The notes: generated by a model from the sequence alone, not told the origin. A DNA stretch of 6,494 bases from Kiritimatiellia bacterium (GCA_017457555.1 JAFTHG010000053.1:1-6494); one strand, 5' to 3'; positions 1 through 5,418 are shown, counted from the stretch's first letter. Made by a program: numbers and translations.

Positions 1-78
1 GAGGCGATGGCGTATCTGTGGCAAGGTGCCAGAGTTTCACCGCCGGAGACGGCGGTAGTGCAAGAACAGGAGGAGTAA
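1..78 (+). CDS. C-terminal tail of an unidentified upstream gene (partial)
   Basis: Frame 1 is open from the first base to a TAA at 76-78, giving 25 codons that begin EAMAYLWQGA and end in a Glu/Gln-rich tail (VVQEQEE). An acidic, low-complexity end is a common look for a soluble protein's C terminus, but 25 codons are too few to name a family and I do not recognise it. The open frame could also be chance, because the stretch is short and runs off the window. The first 20 bases recur 108 bp downstream in the same frame, after the stop. No terminator hairpin is obvious directly after the stop. Extending the sequence leftwards would settle whether this is a gene. Confidence 0.4.
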   Translation, partial: EAMAYLWQGARVSPPETAVVQEQEE

Positions 79-128
79 GATCATGTGTGCTGTGGCACTC
101 ATAGTAGAGAGGCGATGGCGTATCTGTG
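1..128 (+). repeat. 20-bp direct repeat pair (1-20 and 109-128) flanking a stop codon
   Basis: Positions 1-20 and 109-128 are identical over 20 bases (GAGGCGATGG followed by CGTATCTGTG). With one base skipped, the match continues through CAAGG. A ten-base fragment of the same unit (GAGGCGATGG) occurs a third time at 192-201. The two full copies are 108 bp, or 36 codons, apart, so they share a reading frame. The second copy lies beyond the TAA at 76-78 and is followed in frame by another TAA at 163-165. It may be a decayed partial duplication of the end of the upstream gene. Function, if any, is unknown. Confidence 0.75.
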
Positions 129-286
129 CAAGGCTCTCTGCTTTACCGTTGCGGTTGTGGGGTAAGAGTTGGTCTCAAGATGAATGTGGGTGAGGCGATG
201 GGAAGTGAGGAGAAGTGCGCTCACACGCCTCTGGTATATGGCGTGGAGAGGGAAAGCGTATGGGCGAGGTGGTGTAAAAGAGGCTG
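79..286. other. Intergenic stretch without a convincing gene
   Basis: About 200 bp between the upstream stop and the A-tract region. It is G-rich on the plus strand (many GAGG, GGTG and GGCG words) and contains the second and third copies of the repeat described at 1-128. Short open frames exist on both strands, but none has a ribosome binding site with a plausible protein behind it. I see no tRNA cloverleaf, riboswitch core or strong terminator. The G-rich repetitive look suggests degraded coding sequence or a long untranslated region. Confidence 0.5.
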
Positions 287-331
287 AAAATTTCAAAAAA
301 CGTCAAAAAAGTGTCTTTTTTGTAAAAAAAA
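287..331 (+). promoter_or_regulatory. Phased A-tracts / UP-like element upstream of the PEP-CTERM gene
   Basis: Five A or T tracts follow each other at close to one helical turn: AAAATTT at 287-293, A6 at 295-300, A6 at 305-310, T6 at 316-321 and A8 at 324-331. Their centres are roughly 10 bp apart. Phased A-tracts are known to bend DNA, and A/T-rich DNA just above a -35 box is the usual position of an UP element bound by the RNA polymerase alpha C-terminal domain. The block ends three bases before TTGACA. It also contains an 8-bp inverted repeat (304-311 and 315-322, loop TGT), which is probably a by-product of the tracts. Confidence 0.6.
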
Positions 332-334
332 TGC

Positions 335-365
335 TTGACAGGGGGGGGGGCAATAGTGGCATAAT
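335..365 (+). promoter_or_regulatory. Sigma-70-type promoter with a G10 tract in its spacer
   Basis: A perfect -35 hexamer TTGACA (335-340) is followed by exactly ten G (341-350) and then CATAAT (360-365), a five-of-six -10 match. The spacer is 19 bp, two longer than the 17-bp optimum, and over half of it is the homopolymer. Transcription should begin near 372. Homopolymeric G or C tracts between -35 and -10 boxes are an established phase-variation device (porA of Neisseria meningitidis; fim promoters of Bordetella have C tracts near the promoter). Loss of two G would restore 17 bp. That this tract varies in this organism is inference. The tract length could also be miscalled in sequencing. 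Confidence 0.7.
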
Positions 366-375
366 TCTCTCAATC

Positions 376-396
376 CTTGGCGAAGTGTTTGCCAAG
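376..396 (+). promoter_or_regulatory. 5' leader hairpin of the PEP-CTERM mRNA
   Basis: CTTGGCGAA (376-384) can pair with TTTGCCAAG (388-396): nine base pairs, one of them G-U, closed by a three-base GTG loop. It lies within a few bases of the predicted transcript 5' end and six bases ahead of the GGAG ribosome binding site at 403-406. A 5'-terminal stem of this sort often protects an mRNA from decay. It does not cover the binding site, so translational control is less likely. There is no U-run, so it is not an intrinsic terminator. Confidence 0.5.
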
Positions 397-414
397 ACGT
401 ATGGAGCAATGACA

Positions 415-1080
415 ATGATGAAGAAAATCGTGATGATGATGGTCGTCGCCCTCGCTGGCGTCGCAAGCGCAATTACTGTTAGTTGGAATGGTAATACGGG
501 CGTTTCATCGGATGCTAAGAATTTGGGTACAACGACGTTTGATTTGACAAACACAACAAATTTCTCTGGTAATAACACGATTACGATTATTCTTTCTGGG
601 GTTTCTTATGCAGATTGGACCGCATCTCTGGGGCCCATAACGTTGTTTACTGTTTATGGTGCGAATGGTACCGGTGGTGCGAATGGTATCACTCTTGGTG
701 GCGATACTGAAGGAAATGGGACAACTTCAAAGTCCTATTTTGATATGGGTATTAACAAAGATGGTAATTTGTACTTTGGAGTTGCAGGCAATAGGGGTAA
801 AAATGGCTATTCTTCGAACAACACGTTGGGTTCCTATGCTGACCTTTTCGCAGAAACTGATACGTTAACATTGACCTTGACAAAGACATCGAACAATCCT
901 AGCAATATTACGATTCAAGTCGGTGATGGGGCGGCCACATCAGTAAATTCTTCAGGTTATGACTTTGGCTTTGCAGATTACGAGTGGAATAAGATTACTG
1001 TTTCTTCTGTTCCGGAGCCGACGGCATTGGCGTTGTTGGCGCTTGGCGTGGCTGGTCTTGCTCTGCGCCGTAAGGCCTGA
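415..1080 (+). CDS. Secreted PEP-CTERM sorting domain protein, function unknown
   Basis: A 221-residue protein with a Sec signal peptide (MMKKIV, a hydrophobic stretch, ASA at 17-19 as likely cleavage site). The mature region of about 180 residues is rich in Asn, Thr, Ser and Gly. At the C terminus PEP (200-202) is followed by a hydrophobic segment (204-217) and RRKA (218-221). This three-part tail is the PEP-CTERM signal, by which exosortase-type enzymes process proteins for surface or extracellular-matrix placement. No exosortase gene is in the window. The start was chosen because GGAG at 403-406 lies 8 nt before ATG 415; ATG 418 and ATG 409 are in frame but have poorer spacing, and any start upstream of 372 would lie before the predicted transcript start. 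The mature region begins ITVSWNG, close to the ALYWNG after the next gene's signal peptide. The body is beta-rich in appearance, but I recognise no catalytic motif. The gene is more AT-rich than its neighbours. It is flanked by its own promoter and terminator, so it is a single-gene unit. Confidence 0.85.
   Translation: MMKKIVMMMVVALAGVASAITVSWNGNTGVSSDAKNLGTTTFDLTNTTNFSGNNTITIILSGVSYADWTASLGPITLFTVYGANGTGGANGITLGGDTEGNGTTSKSYFDMGINKDGNLYFGVAGNRGKNGYSSNNTLGSYADLFAETDTLTLTLTKTSNNPSNITIQVGDGAATSVNSSGYDFGFADYEWNKITVSSVPEPTALALLALGVAGLALRRKA
658..688 (+). repeat. Short internal repeat in the PEP-CTERM gene
   Basis: GGTGCGAATGGTA occurs at 658-670 and again at 676-688, an 18-bp period. In the protein it gives GANG-TG-GANG within a Gly/Asn-rich loop. 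The period is a multiple of three, so expansion or contraction would keep the frame. With only two copies it may be chance in a low-complexity stretch. Confidence 0.6.
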
Positions 1081-1103
1081 GTTGGCGTTGCTTGCGTTTT
1101 GAG

Positions 1104-1138
1104 AAAAGAGGGGATTGCGTCTTAATCCCCTCTTTTTT
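1104..1138 (+). terminator. Strong intrinsic terminator after the PEP-CTERM gene
   Basis: A perfect 13-bp stem pairs AAAAGAGGGGATT (1104-1116) with its complement at 1124-1136 around a seven-base loop. The stem runs into a T6 tract (1133-1138). It starts 23 bases after the TGA. The matching A-run on the 5' side means it could also work on the minus strand, but no minus-strand gene is seen to need it. It separates the PEP-CTERM gene from the next transcription unit. Confidence 0.92.
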
Positions 1139-1170
1139 ATTGTTAGGAAGGGATGATAGAAGGCGACCTG

Positions 1171-1200
1171 TTGCCGAATGGGTGCAGAATCTGTTATGAT
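1171..1200 (+). promoter_or_regulatory. Probable promoter of the two-gene sulfatase unit
   Basis: TATGAT (1195-1200) matches the -10 consensus at five of six positions and is preceded by TGT, forming an extended -10. TTGCCG (1171-1176) is a four-of-six -35 with an 18-bp spacer. Transcription would start near 1207, only about ten bases before ATG 1217 and right at the GGAGG ribosome binding site, so the leader would be unusually short. It follows the strong terminator at 1104-1138, so some promoter is needed in this gap. This is the best candidate I see. Confidence 0.5.
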
Positions 1201-1216
1201 GGTGATGGAGGCAGTG

Positions 1217-2833
1217 ATGAAACAGGTTTTACTTTTTTGGATTGTTGGATTATGGAGTGCGGCCGTCCGGGCGACTCCTGCGCTCTATTGGAATGGTGAA
1301 GCGGTGGCTTCGGTAGAGGCTTTTGGGGCGATAGCCTATAACCAGTCGGTCTCGATTACGGTGACATTGGATCCGGCTGCGGTGACAGATGGGACGTTGG
1401 TAGAAGTTTCCGGTGGCGGTGGTAATTCAAGTTCGCTCAATGTACGAAAGCGTTTGGCTGTGACGTTGAAGAGTGGCGCATTAAATGGGGTGGTTGCCGG
1501 AAAGAATGGCACGGATGTTACGTTAGGGGATGCCGCGCTGCTTGATACATTGCCGGAACGTATTGTGAGGGCTGTTCTCGTGATTGACACGACAACGGGG
1601 ACGAATATTGCGCCCCGGGCCATTGCTACGGGTGGTGAGCAGCGGAGCGGAAGCGGTTTTAATTTTGACAATGTTGCCGGTACGGACTGGGCAGCGAATG
1701 CGCCGTTTGATACGTGGTCGGTGGCAGAAGAGGGTGTGCTCGCAGTAGAAGTCTTTTCAGGAACGGCTTGGAGTGATGCGGAGATGTCAAGTAAGGTTGT
1801 CGCTCCTGTGCTCTTCTGGGATGGAGCAGTGGTGCCATCCTTTTCTGGAAAGACGTTGGCATATCATGCATCTTTCTCTGCGTTGGTGACGTTTGATGCT
1901 TCGGAGGTTTCATCAGGAACCCTCTTTGAAGTTAAGGGTGGCGGTGGAAATGACAGCGTGAAGGATGTCTACAAGCGCGTAGCCGTGACCTTGGAGGAGG
2001 GAGCATTGGAAGGTTTTGTCTCGGGTAAAGACGGGAATCCCGTTCTTCTCGGCGATGCGGCGTTGCTTTCAGCGCTTCCCACGGGGGAGGTTCGCGCCGC
2101 CATTGCCATTGCCAATACGTCAACAGGTGAAAATCTGACAGCTCGCAGTCAGGCTACGGGTGGCGCAATCCGGACAAAGGATAAGTTTAATTTCAACAAT
2201 GTCGCCGGCACAAACTGGGTGGCGAATGCGCCGTTTGATACGTGGTCGGTGGCAGAAGGTGTGACCTCGGTTGAGCTCTTTCCTAATGTGGCGTGGAGTC
2301 AGGAGGAGATAGCCGAACGAGTTCTTGTCACGTCTGGAACGAGCGGAACCGAATCGGTGCTTGAGGTGGCCGAAGACGTGACGTGGACAGAGGAATCCTT
2401 TGAGAAGATTCGCTTCAAGGGCGGTACGTTAGTGATTCCGCAAGGGGTGACGGTGCAGACGTTACGCCTGACGGATGATTCCGGCACGGGGACGATTCTG
2501 GTTGAGGGGGCACTGGTGGGTGTGGATACGGCCGAACCCGGCATTGCGGCCTTTGATTTGCCGAGTGCGCTGACAGTGACGGTGGCAGATGGCGGCACGT
2601 TGCAGATGGATGGGCGCATTTCTGCATCCGTGACGGTGTCGGGTGCGGTGACATTGAGTGCCGCAACGGCAACAGGCGTTTTGACATTAGACTCGGTAAC
2701 GGTGCAAGACGATGCAACAGTCACCATTCCAACAGGCTGTTTGGAGGTCTATGCTTGCCCGAATCTGGAAGCAGAGACGGGCGCAGCCTTCCGGCGGTGG
2801 GTGGCTCCGGGGTATCAACTCCGGTTGTTGTAA
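1217..2833 (+). CDS. Secreted protein with two 176-residue domain copies and a beta-repeat tail
   Basis: A 538-residue protein that I cannot assign to a named family. Residues 1-19 form a Sec signal peptide ending VRA. Residues 21-196 and 197-371 are two copies of one domain. Both open with W-[ND]-G (W25, W201), carry GGGGN (66-70, 241-245) and LGDAALL, and finish with FNF, NVAGT, W and ANAPFDTWSVAE. By hand alignment a little over half the residues agree. Residues 372-538 are short Thr/Val-rich segments (GGTLVIPQGVTVQTLRL; GAVTLSAAT) resembling a beta-helix or autotransporter passenger. The only two mature cysteines, C508 and C514, could form a small disulfide loop. There is no PEP-CTERM tail, lipobox or beta-barrel, so it is probably released or periplasmic. 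GGAGG at 1207-1211, five bases before ATG 1217, fixes the start; the in-frame ATG at 1178 lacks a site and would spoil the signal peptide. The sulfatase follows after 26 nt, which suggests co-transcription and a shared role such as glycan binding, but that is inference. Confidence 0.85.
   Translation: MKQVLLFWIVGLWSAAVRATPALYWNGEAVASVEAFGAIAYNQSVSITVTLDPAAVTDGTLVEVSGGGGNSSSLNVRKRLAVTLKSGALNGVVAGKNGTDVTLGDAALLDTLPERIVRAVLVIDTTTGTNIAPRAIATGGEQRSGSGFNFDNVAGTDWAANAPFDTWSVAEEGVLAVEVFSGTAWSDAEMSSKVVAPVLFWDGAVVPSFSGKTLAYHASFSALVTFDASEVSSGTLFEVKGGGGNDSVKDVYKRVAVTLEEGALEGFVSGKDGNPVLLGDAALLSALPTGEVRAAIAIANTSTGENLTARSQATGGAIRTKDKFNFNNVAGTNWVANAPFDTWSVAEGVTSVELFPNVAWSQEEIAERVLVTSGTSGTESVLEVAEDVTWTEESFEKIRFKGGTLVIPQGVTVQTLRLTDDSGTGTILVEGALVGVDTAEPGIAAFDLPSALTVTVADGGTLQMDGRISASVTVSGAVTLSAATATGVLTLDSVTVQDDATVTIPTGCLEVYACPNLEAETGAAFRRWVAPGYQLRLL
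1277..2329 (+). repeat. Tandem duplication of a 528-bp domain-coding unit
   Basis: The DNA for residues 21-196 and 197-371 of the secreted protein is a head-to-tail duplication with a register of 176 codons at the conserved ends (W25 to W201; A160 to A336). Small compensating one-residue gaps occur: one before GGGGN, one after VRA. The copies are clearly diverged, so the duplication is old, apart from the conserved patch listed separately. Confidence 0.85.
1694..2258 (+). repeat. 37-bp identical repeats inside the duplicated domains (1694-1730, 2222-2258)
   Basis: The stretch coding for ANAPFDTWSVAE is identical over 37 bases in both domain copies (GCGAATGCGC to GGTGGCAGAAG), exactly 528 bp apart, including every third-codon position. 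Surrounding sequence has diverged at many silent and non-silent sites. Just after it, the first copy codes EEG and the second EG. Perfect identity in an otherwise diverged pair points to recent gene conversion or recombination. Crossing over between the copies would remove exactly one 176-residue domain in frame. Confidence 0.9.
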
Positions 2834-2859
2834 GAGACGATTTGATTGAAGGAGTGGCG

Positions 2860-5160
2860 ATGAAACGCAGAGATTTTCTGAAGACGTTGGGCGCATTTAC
2901 GGTGGCTGTGCCCGGGATGTTGCCGGCGATCAGTCCGGAAGACCAGCAATATGTGCGTCAGGATGGCGTATTATGTACGCATTCCGGGAAGAAGCCGAAT
3001 GTGATTCTGGTGCTGTGCGATGACTTGGGTTGGGGTGATTTGGGACAATTCTGGCAGAATGGCCGCGCTGCGGCTGGTAACATCCATATTGATACACCGC
3101 ATCTGGATGCGGCGATGCAACGTGGCGTGATGTTGACGCACGCGTATACCACGGCTCCAGTGTGTGCCCCGGCGCGAGCTTCCATGGTCACAGGTAAGCA
3201 TCAGGGACACTGCAATCTGCGTGAAAATATGTTTGACCGCCCGATTGCGACCGATTTGACGATTGGATCGGTGATGAAGGCCGCGGGTTATGCTACGTGG
3301 CATATCGGCAAGTGGGGTATCGGCGGTGGTTATCAGAGCAATGGCGAACCGCGCCGTGCGATGGCGTGTGATGCCGGATTTGACTACTCTTACGGTTATC
3401 CCGGTCATGGTCACGGGCATGCCTTTTACCACTGGGAAGGGGATGGCGCACACGATTGGCGCACCAGCACGGGAGGTTCGCCCTGTATTGAGAATATCTC
3501 GAAGGCTGTTTATGACGATGCTACGCTCCGGTCGCGCTACAGTACGCTTTCCGTAGCATCGGGGGAAATGGATTTTGAGGCCGATACCGACACTGGAGCT
3601 ACTTATTACCGTCGTCTGATTTCGGATGCAGAAGCACGGTTCTGTTATGATACGGACCTCTTTACGGCTAAGATCAAGCAATTGATTAAGACGCAGCAGG
3701 ATGAAGCCCCGGAGCAGCCGTTCTTCTGTTATGCCTGTTATACCACGGTGCACGGTGCAGGTTCTGCCAATAATCAGGGCGATCCCAAGGTGGCAGCAAT
3801 CAAGAATTTCCATGTTCCCGGTAAAGCCTATCCTGCTTTGAATGCTGCAGACACGACGTGGGGTGGCGGCGTAACGTGGGAAAAGGATGCAAATGGTTAT
3901 CTGCCCTTCAAGGAAGGTGTGGTGGGAAATAATACATCCAATACCTATCTCTACCCTGAATATGCCGATTATACCGAATTGCAGGCGCGCTATGCGACCA
4001 ATATCCGCCGTTTGGATGATGCTTTGGGGGATCTCTTGCACTTTCTGGAAGTACGTGGCTTGAAAGAAGATACGCTCTTTATCTTCACCTCAGATAATGG
4101 CCCTTCTGCAGAATATCTGGGAAATCTCTCCGGGGGGTGGAACTCCGCGGGAGACGGATGGATGAATGTTTTTGAATCCAATGGGCCTTTCAAGGGGTGT
4201 AAACGTTGGATTTATGAAGGTGGGGTGCGTGAGCCGACTTTTGCTCTCTGGCCCGATACGATTCCGGCTTCCGGTGAAACGACACCGCGTCAGGTGACGC
4301 TCCCCTTCCAGTTCCCGGCATGGATGGCAACGCTTGCCGATGGGGCAGGGCTGCCGCAGCCGGCCCATTGTGATGGCGTATCGCTCCTGCCGGCACTCAC
4401 CGGATCAGGTACGCAATTGCCGATGCGTGTTTACGCAGAATATCAGGATGGCGGCTCAGGACACAACTATGGTTTTGAGCAGATGGTGCGTGACGGGGAT
4501 TACATTCTGCTTCGTAACCGTGGCACGAGTGGTACAGTGGAGCTTTATAATGTTGTGACAGACCCCGGCCAGGAAACGAATCTTGCAGGGAAGGCGGAAT
4601 ATGCGGACCGCCTCCGTTGGATGAGTGATCTGCTTGTGACGTGCCGCATTCCGATTACAAAGGTGTCAGCAGCGTGCGGTGCTCTTGGGGCGTATTGCTC
4701 TAACTGGAATAATGGTGTTGATGCTTTGCCTTTGCCGGCGACGCCATTGAAGGGACCTTTGCCGCCGCATGAAGTGCGTCTATTCCGTAAGGGTGCAGCA
4801 ACGTGGCCATGGGTGCCAAACTTCCGAACGTTGATCCCGGAAGCTGGATGGCTCGCTTCTGATGCCAGTGCTGTTACGCAGAAAGCTCCCGCGAGTGGAG
4901 CCTTTGGGCTCTCTGTGCGCGGATGGATTGAGCTTGCAACCGAACAGGACGTCACCCTGTCAGCTACGGGTGCGGGAGGTTGTCAACTTTGGCTTCACGA
5001 AGCCCACGTTTTGGAATATGAGGCAGGGGATTGCACGGCTGGACGTCAGACCACCTCTAAACTGGCTGCGGGGCGGCATCCCTTCCGTTTGTACGTCACT
5101 TCAACCAATGGAAAGACGGGGCTGTGCTCGGTTTCCATCGGTGCGCTTCAGGTGATTTAA
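2860..5160 (+). CDS. Tat-exported formylglycine-dependent sulfatase with C-terminal PA14-like domain
   Basis: A 766-residue type I sulfatase, hydrolysing sulfate esters, probably on a polysaccharide, in the periplasm or outside the cell. The N terminus MKRRDFLK is a twin-arginine signal. Metal-site aspartates are D54-D55 (CDDLGWGD), with D412-N413 (TSDNGP) later. C102 in C-A-P-A-R (102-106) is the residue converted to formylglycine. H148-IGKWGIG carries the expected lysine K151, but Gly stands where many family members have His (GKWHLG). H298 (TTVHG) and K448 with EGGVREP (453-459) complete the usual motifs. The catalytic region runs to about residue 600. After a linker, residues 685-766 form a beta-sandwich with a PA14-like pattern (GWIEL, QLWLHEAHVLEYEAGD, LAAGRHPFRLYV) and may bind carbohydrate. 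The start is set by GAAGGAG at 2848-2854, five bases before ATG 2860; an earlier in-frame ATG at 2755 lies inside the upstream gene. It sits 26 nt after the duplicated-domain gene. No maturase gene is in the window; in an anaerobe an anSME-type radical enzyme would be expected. The substrate is unknown. Confidence 0.95.
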   Translation: MKRRDFLKTLGAFTVAVPGMLPAISPEDQQYVRQDGVLCTHSGKKPNVILVLCDDLGWGDLGQFWQNGRAAAGNIHIDTPHLDAAMQRGVMLTHAYTTAPVCAPARASMVTGKHQGHCNLRENMFDRPIATDLTIGSVMKAAGYATWHIGKWGIGGGYQSNGEPRRAMACDAGFDYSYGYPGHGHGHAFYHWEGDGAHDWRTSTGGSPCIENISKAVYDDATLRSRYSTLSVASGEMDFEADTDTGATYYRRLISDAEARFCYDTDLFTAKIKQLIKTQQDEAPEQPFFCYACYTTVHGAGSANNQGDPKVAAIKNFHVPGKAYPALNAADTTWGGGVTWEKDANGYLPFKEGVVGNNTSNTYLYPEYADYTELQARYATNIRRLDDALGDLLHFLEVRGLKEDTLFIFTSDNGPSAEYLGNLSGGWNSAGDGWMNVFESNGPFKGCKRWIYEGGVREPTFALWPDTIPASGETTPRQVTLPFQFPAWMATLADGAGLPQPAHCDGVSLLPALTGSGTQLPMRVYAEYQDGGSGHNYGFEQMVRDGDYILLRNRGTSGTVELYNVVTDPGQETNLAGKAEYADRLRWMSDLLVTCRIPITKVSAACGALGAYCSNWNNGVDALPLPATPLKGPLPPHEVRLFRKGAATWPWVPNFRTLIPEAGWLASDASAVTQKAPASGAFGLSVRGWIELATEQDVTLSATGAGGCQLWLHEAHVLEYEAGDCTAGRQTTSKLAAGRHPFRLYVTSTNGKTGLCSVSIGALQVI

Positions 5161-5183
5161 GGCGATTTTCAACGCAGAATTGC

Positions 5184-5214
5184 AGCAGGTCGCGCCGGAA
5201 GGTGCGGCCTGTTT
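5184..5214 (+). terminator. Hairpin terminator after the sulfatase gene
   Basis: CAGGTCGCGCC (5186-5196) pairs with GGTGCGGCCTG (5201-5211) through eleven pairs, two of them G-U, closed by a GGAA tetraloop of the stable GNRA type. An A-U and a G-U pair extend the base. The T-tract that follows is broken (TTTGCGTTT), so termination may be less efficient than at 1104-1138. It begins 23 bases after the TAA, and pflB has its own promoter downstream. Confidence 0.65.
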
Positions 5215-5346
5215 GCGTTTAAAGAAGCCTTTTCTAAGTAAAAGCGTATAAACGAATTGTCACAAGAATGGCATATTTCGTGGTTATTTTTCGTTTTAAC
5301 TACAATATCTTGTGGTTCAAGGTGTTAAACAAGACTAATAAAAGAA
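5215..5346 (+). promoter_or_regulatory. AT-rich upstream region of pflB with palindromic elements
   Basis: About 130 bp between the terminator and the pflB -35 box, markedly richer in A+T than the flanking genes. It contains a 9-bp palindrome TTGTCACAA (5257-5265) and an inverted pair CTTGT (5309-5313) / ACAAG (5329-5333). There is also TTTAAC (5295-5300) with GTTAAA (5324-5329). TTGT...ACAA half-sites resemble those of the redox repressor Rex in other bacteria, and pfl genes are often redox-controlled, but none of these matches a full Rex or FNR consensus. A possible second -10, TACAAT at 5301-5306, has no good -35. No gene is seen here. Confidence 0.35.
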
Positions 5347-5376
5347 TTGACGCACCTGTAGTGCCTTTGATATACT
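5347..5376 (+). promoter_or_regulatory. pflB: Extended -10 promoter of pflB
   Basis: TTGACG (5347-5352, five of six) and TATACT (5371-5376, five of six) are separated by 18 bp. TGA directly ahead of the -10 supplies the extended -10 TG. Transcription should start near 5383, leaving a leader of about 70 nt. A strong promoter suits a highly expressed fermentation enzyme. Confidence 0.8.
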
Positions 5377-5418
5377 ATGCGCGTTTTTCTGACTGAAGTT
5401 TTGCGAGTTGTCGCATAG
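5375..5418 (+). promoter_or_regulatory. Inverted repeats over the pflB start site and leader
   Basis: CTATGCG (5375-5381) is repeated inverted as CGCATAG (5412-5418), 30 bp apart, with the first arm overlapping the end of the -10 and the expected start site. Nested in it, TGCGA (5402-5406) and TCGCA (5411-5415) can form a small stem with a GTTG loop. The outer pair could be an operator placed to block polymerase; the inner one could be a leader hairpin. Both are short and could be chance. Confidence 0.3.

Noticed and set aside
1..300. CRISPR array or tRNA in the repetitive 5' region
   Set aside because: There are only two full repeat copies with unequal, unrelated flanks and no regular spacers; no cloverleaf or CCA end can be drawn.
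304..322. Inverted repeat CAAAAAAG-TGT-CTTTTTTG as an intrinsic terminator of the upstream gene
   Set aside because: The stem is almost all A-T and would be unstable, and it is followed by A rather than T residues. It is better explained as part of the phased A-tracts.
184..414. N-terminal extension of the PEP-CTERM protein from ATG 184
   Set aside because: It would run through the promoter, the A-tracts and the G10 tract and would bury the signal peptide in the middle of the protein. The ribosome binding site fits ATG 415.
343..414. G10 tract as a coding contingency repeat causing frameshifts in an extended protein
   Set aside because: The tract lies in the promoter spacer, upstream of the predicted transcript start, so length change should alter transcription rather than reading frame.
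1178..1216. Start of the duplicated-domain protein at ATG 1178
   Set aside because: No ribosome binding site precedes it, it lies inside the predicted promoter, and the added residues would place an acidic Met-rich segment before the signal peptide.
2755..2859. Start of the sulfatase at ATG 2755
   Set aside because: It lies within the preceding gene, has no ribosome binding site and would bury the Tat motif that begins at ATG 2860.
2971..4041. 356-codon open frame on the minus strand opposite the sulfatase
   Set aside because: Antisense to the conserved sulfatase core with all catalytic motifs on the plus strand; the translation is repetitive in Ile, Arg and His and has no domain.
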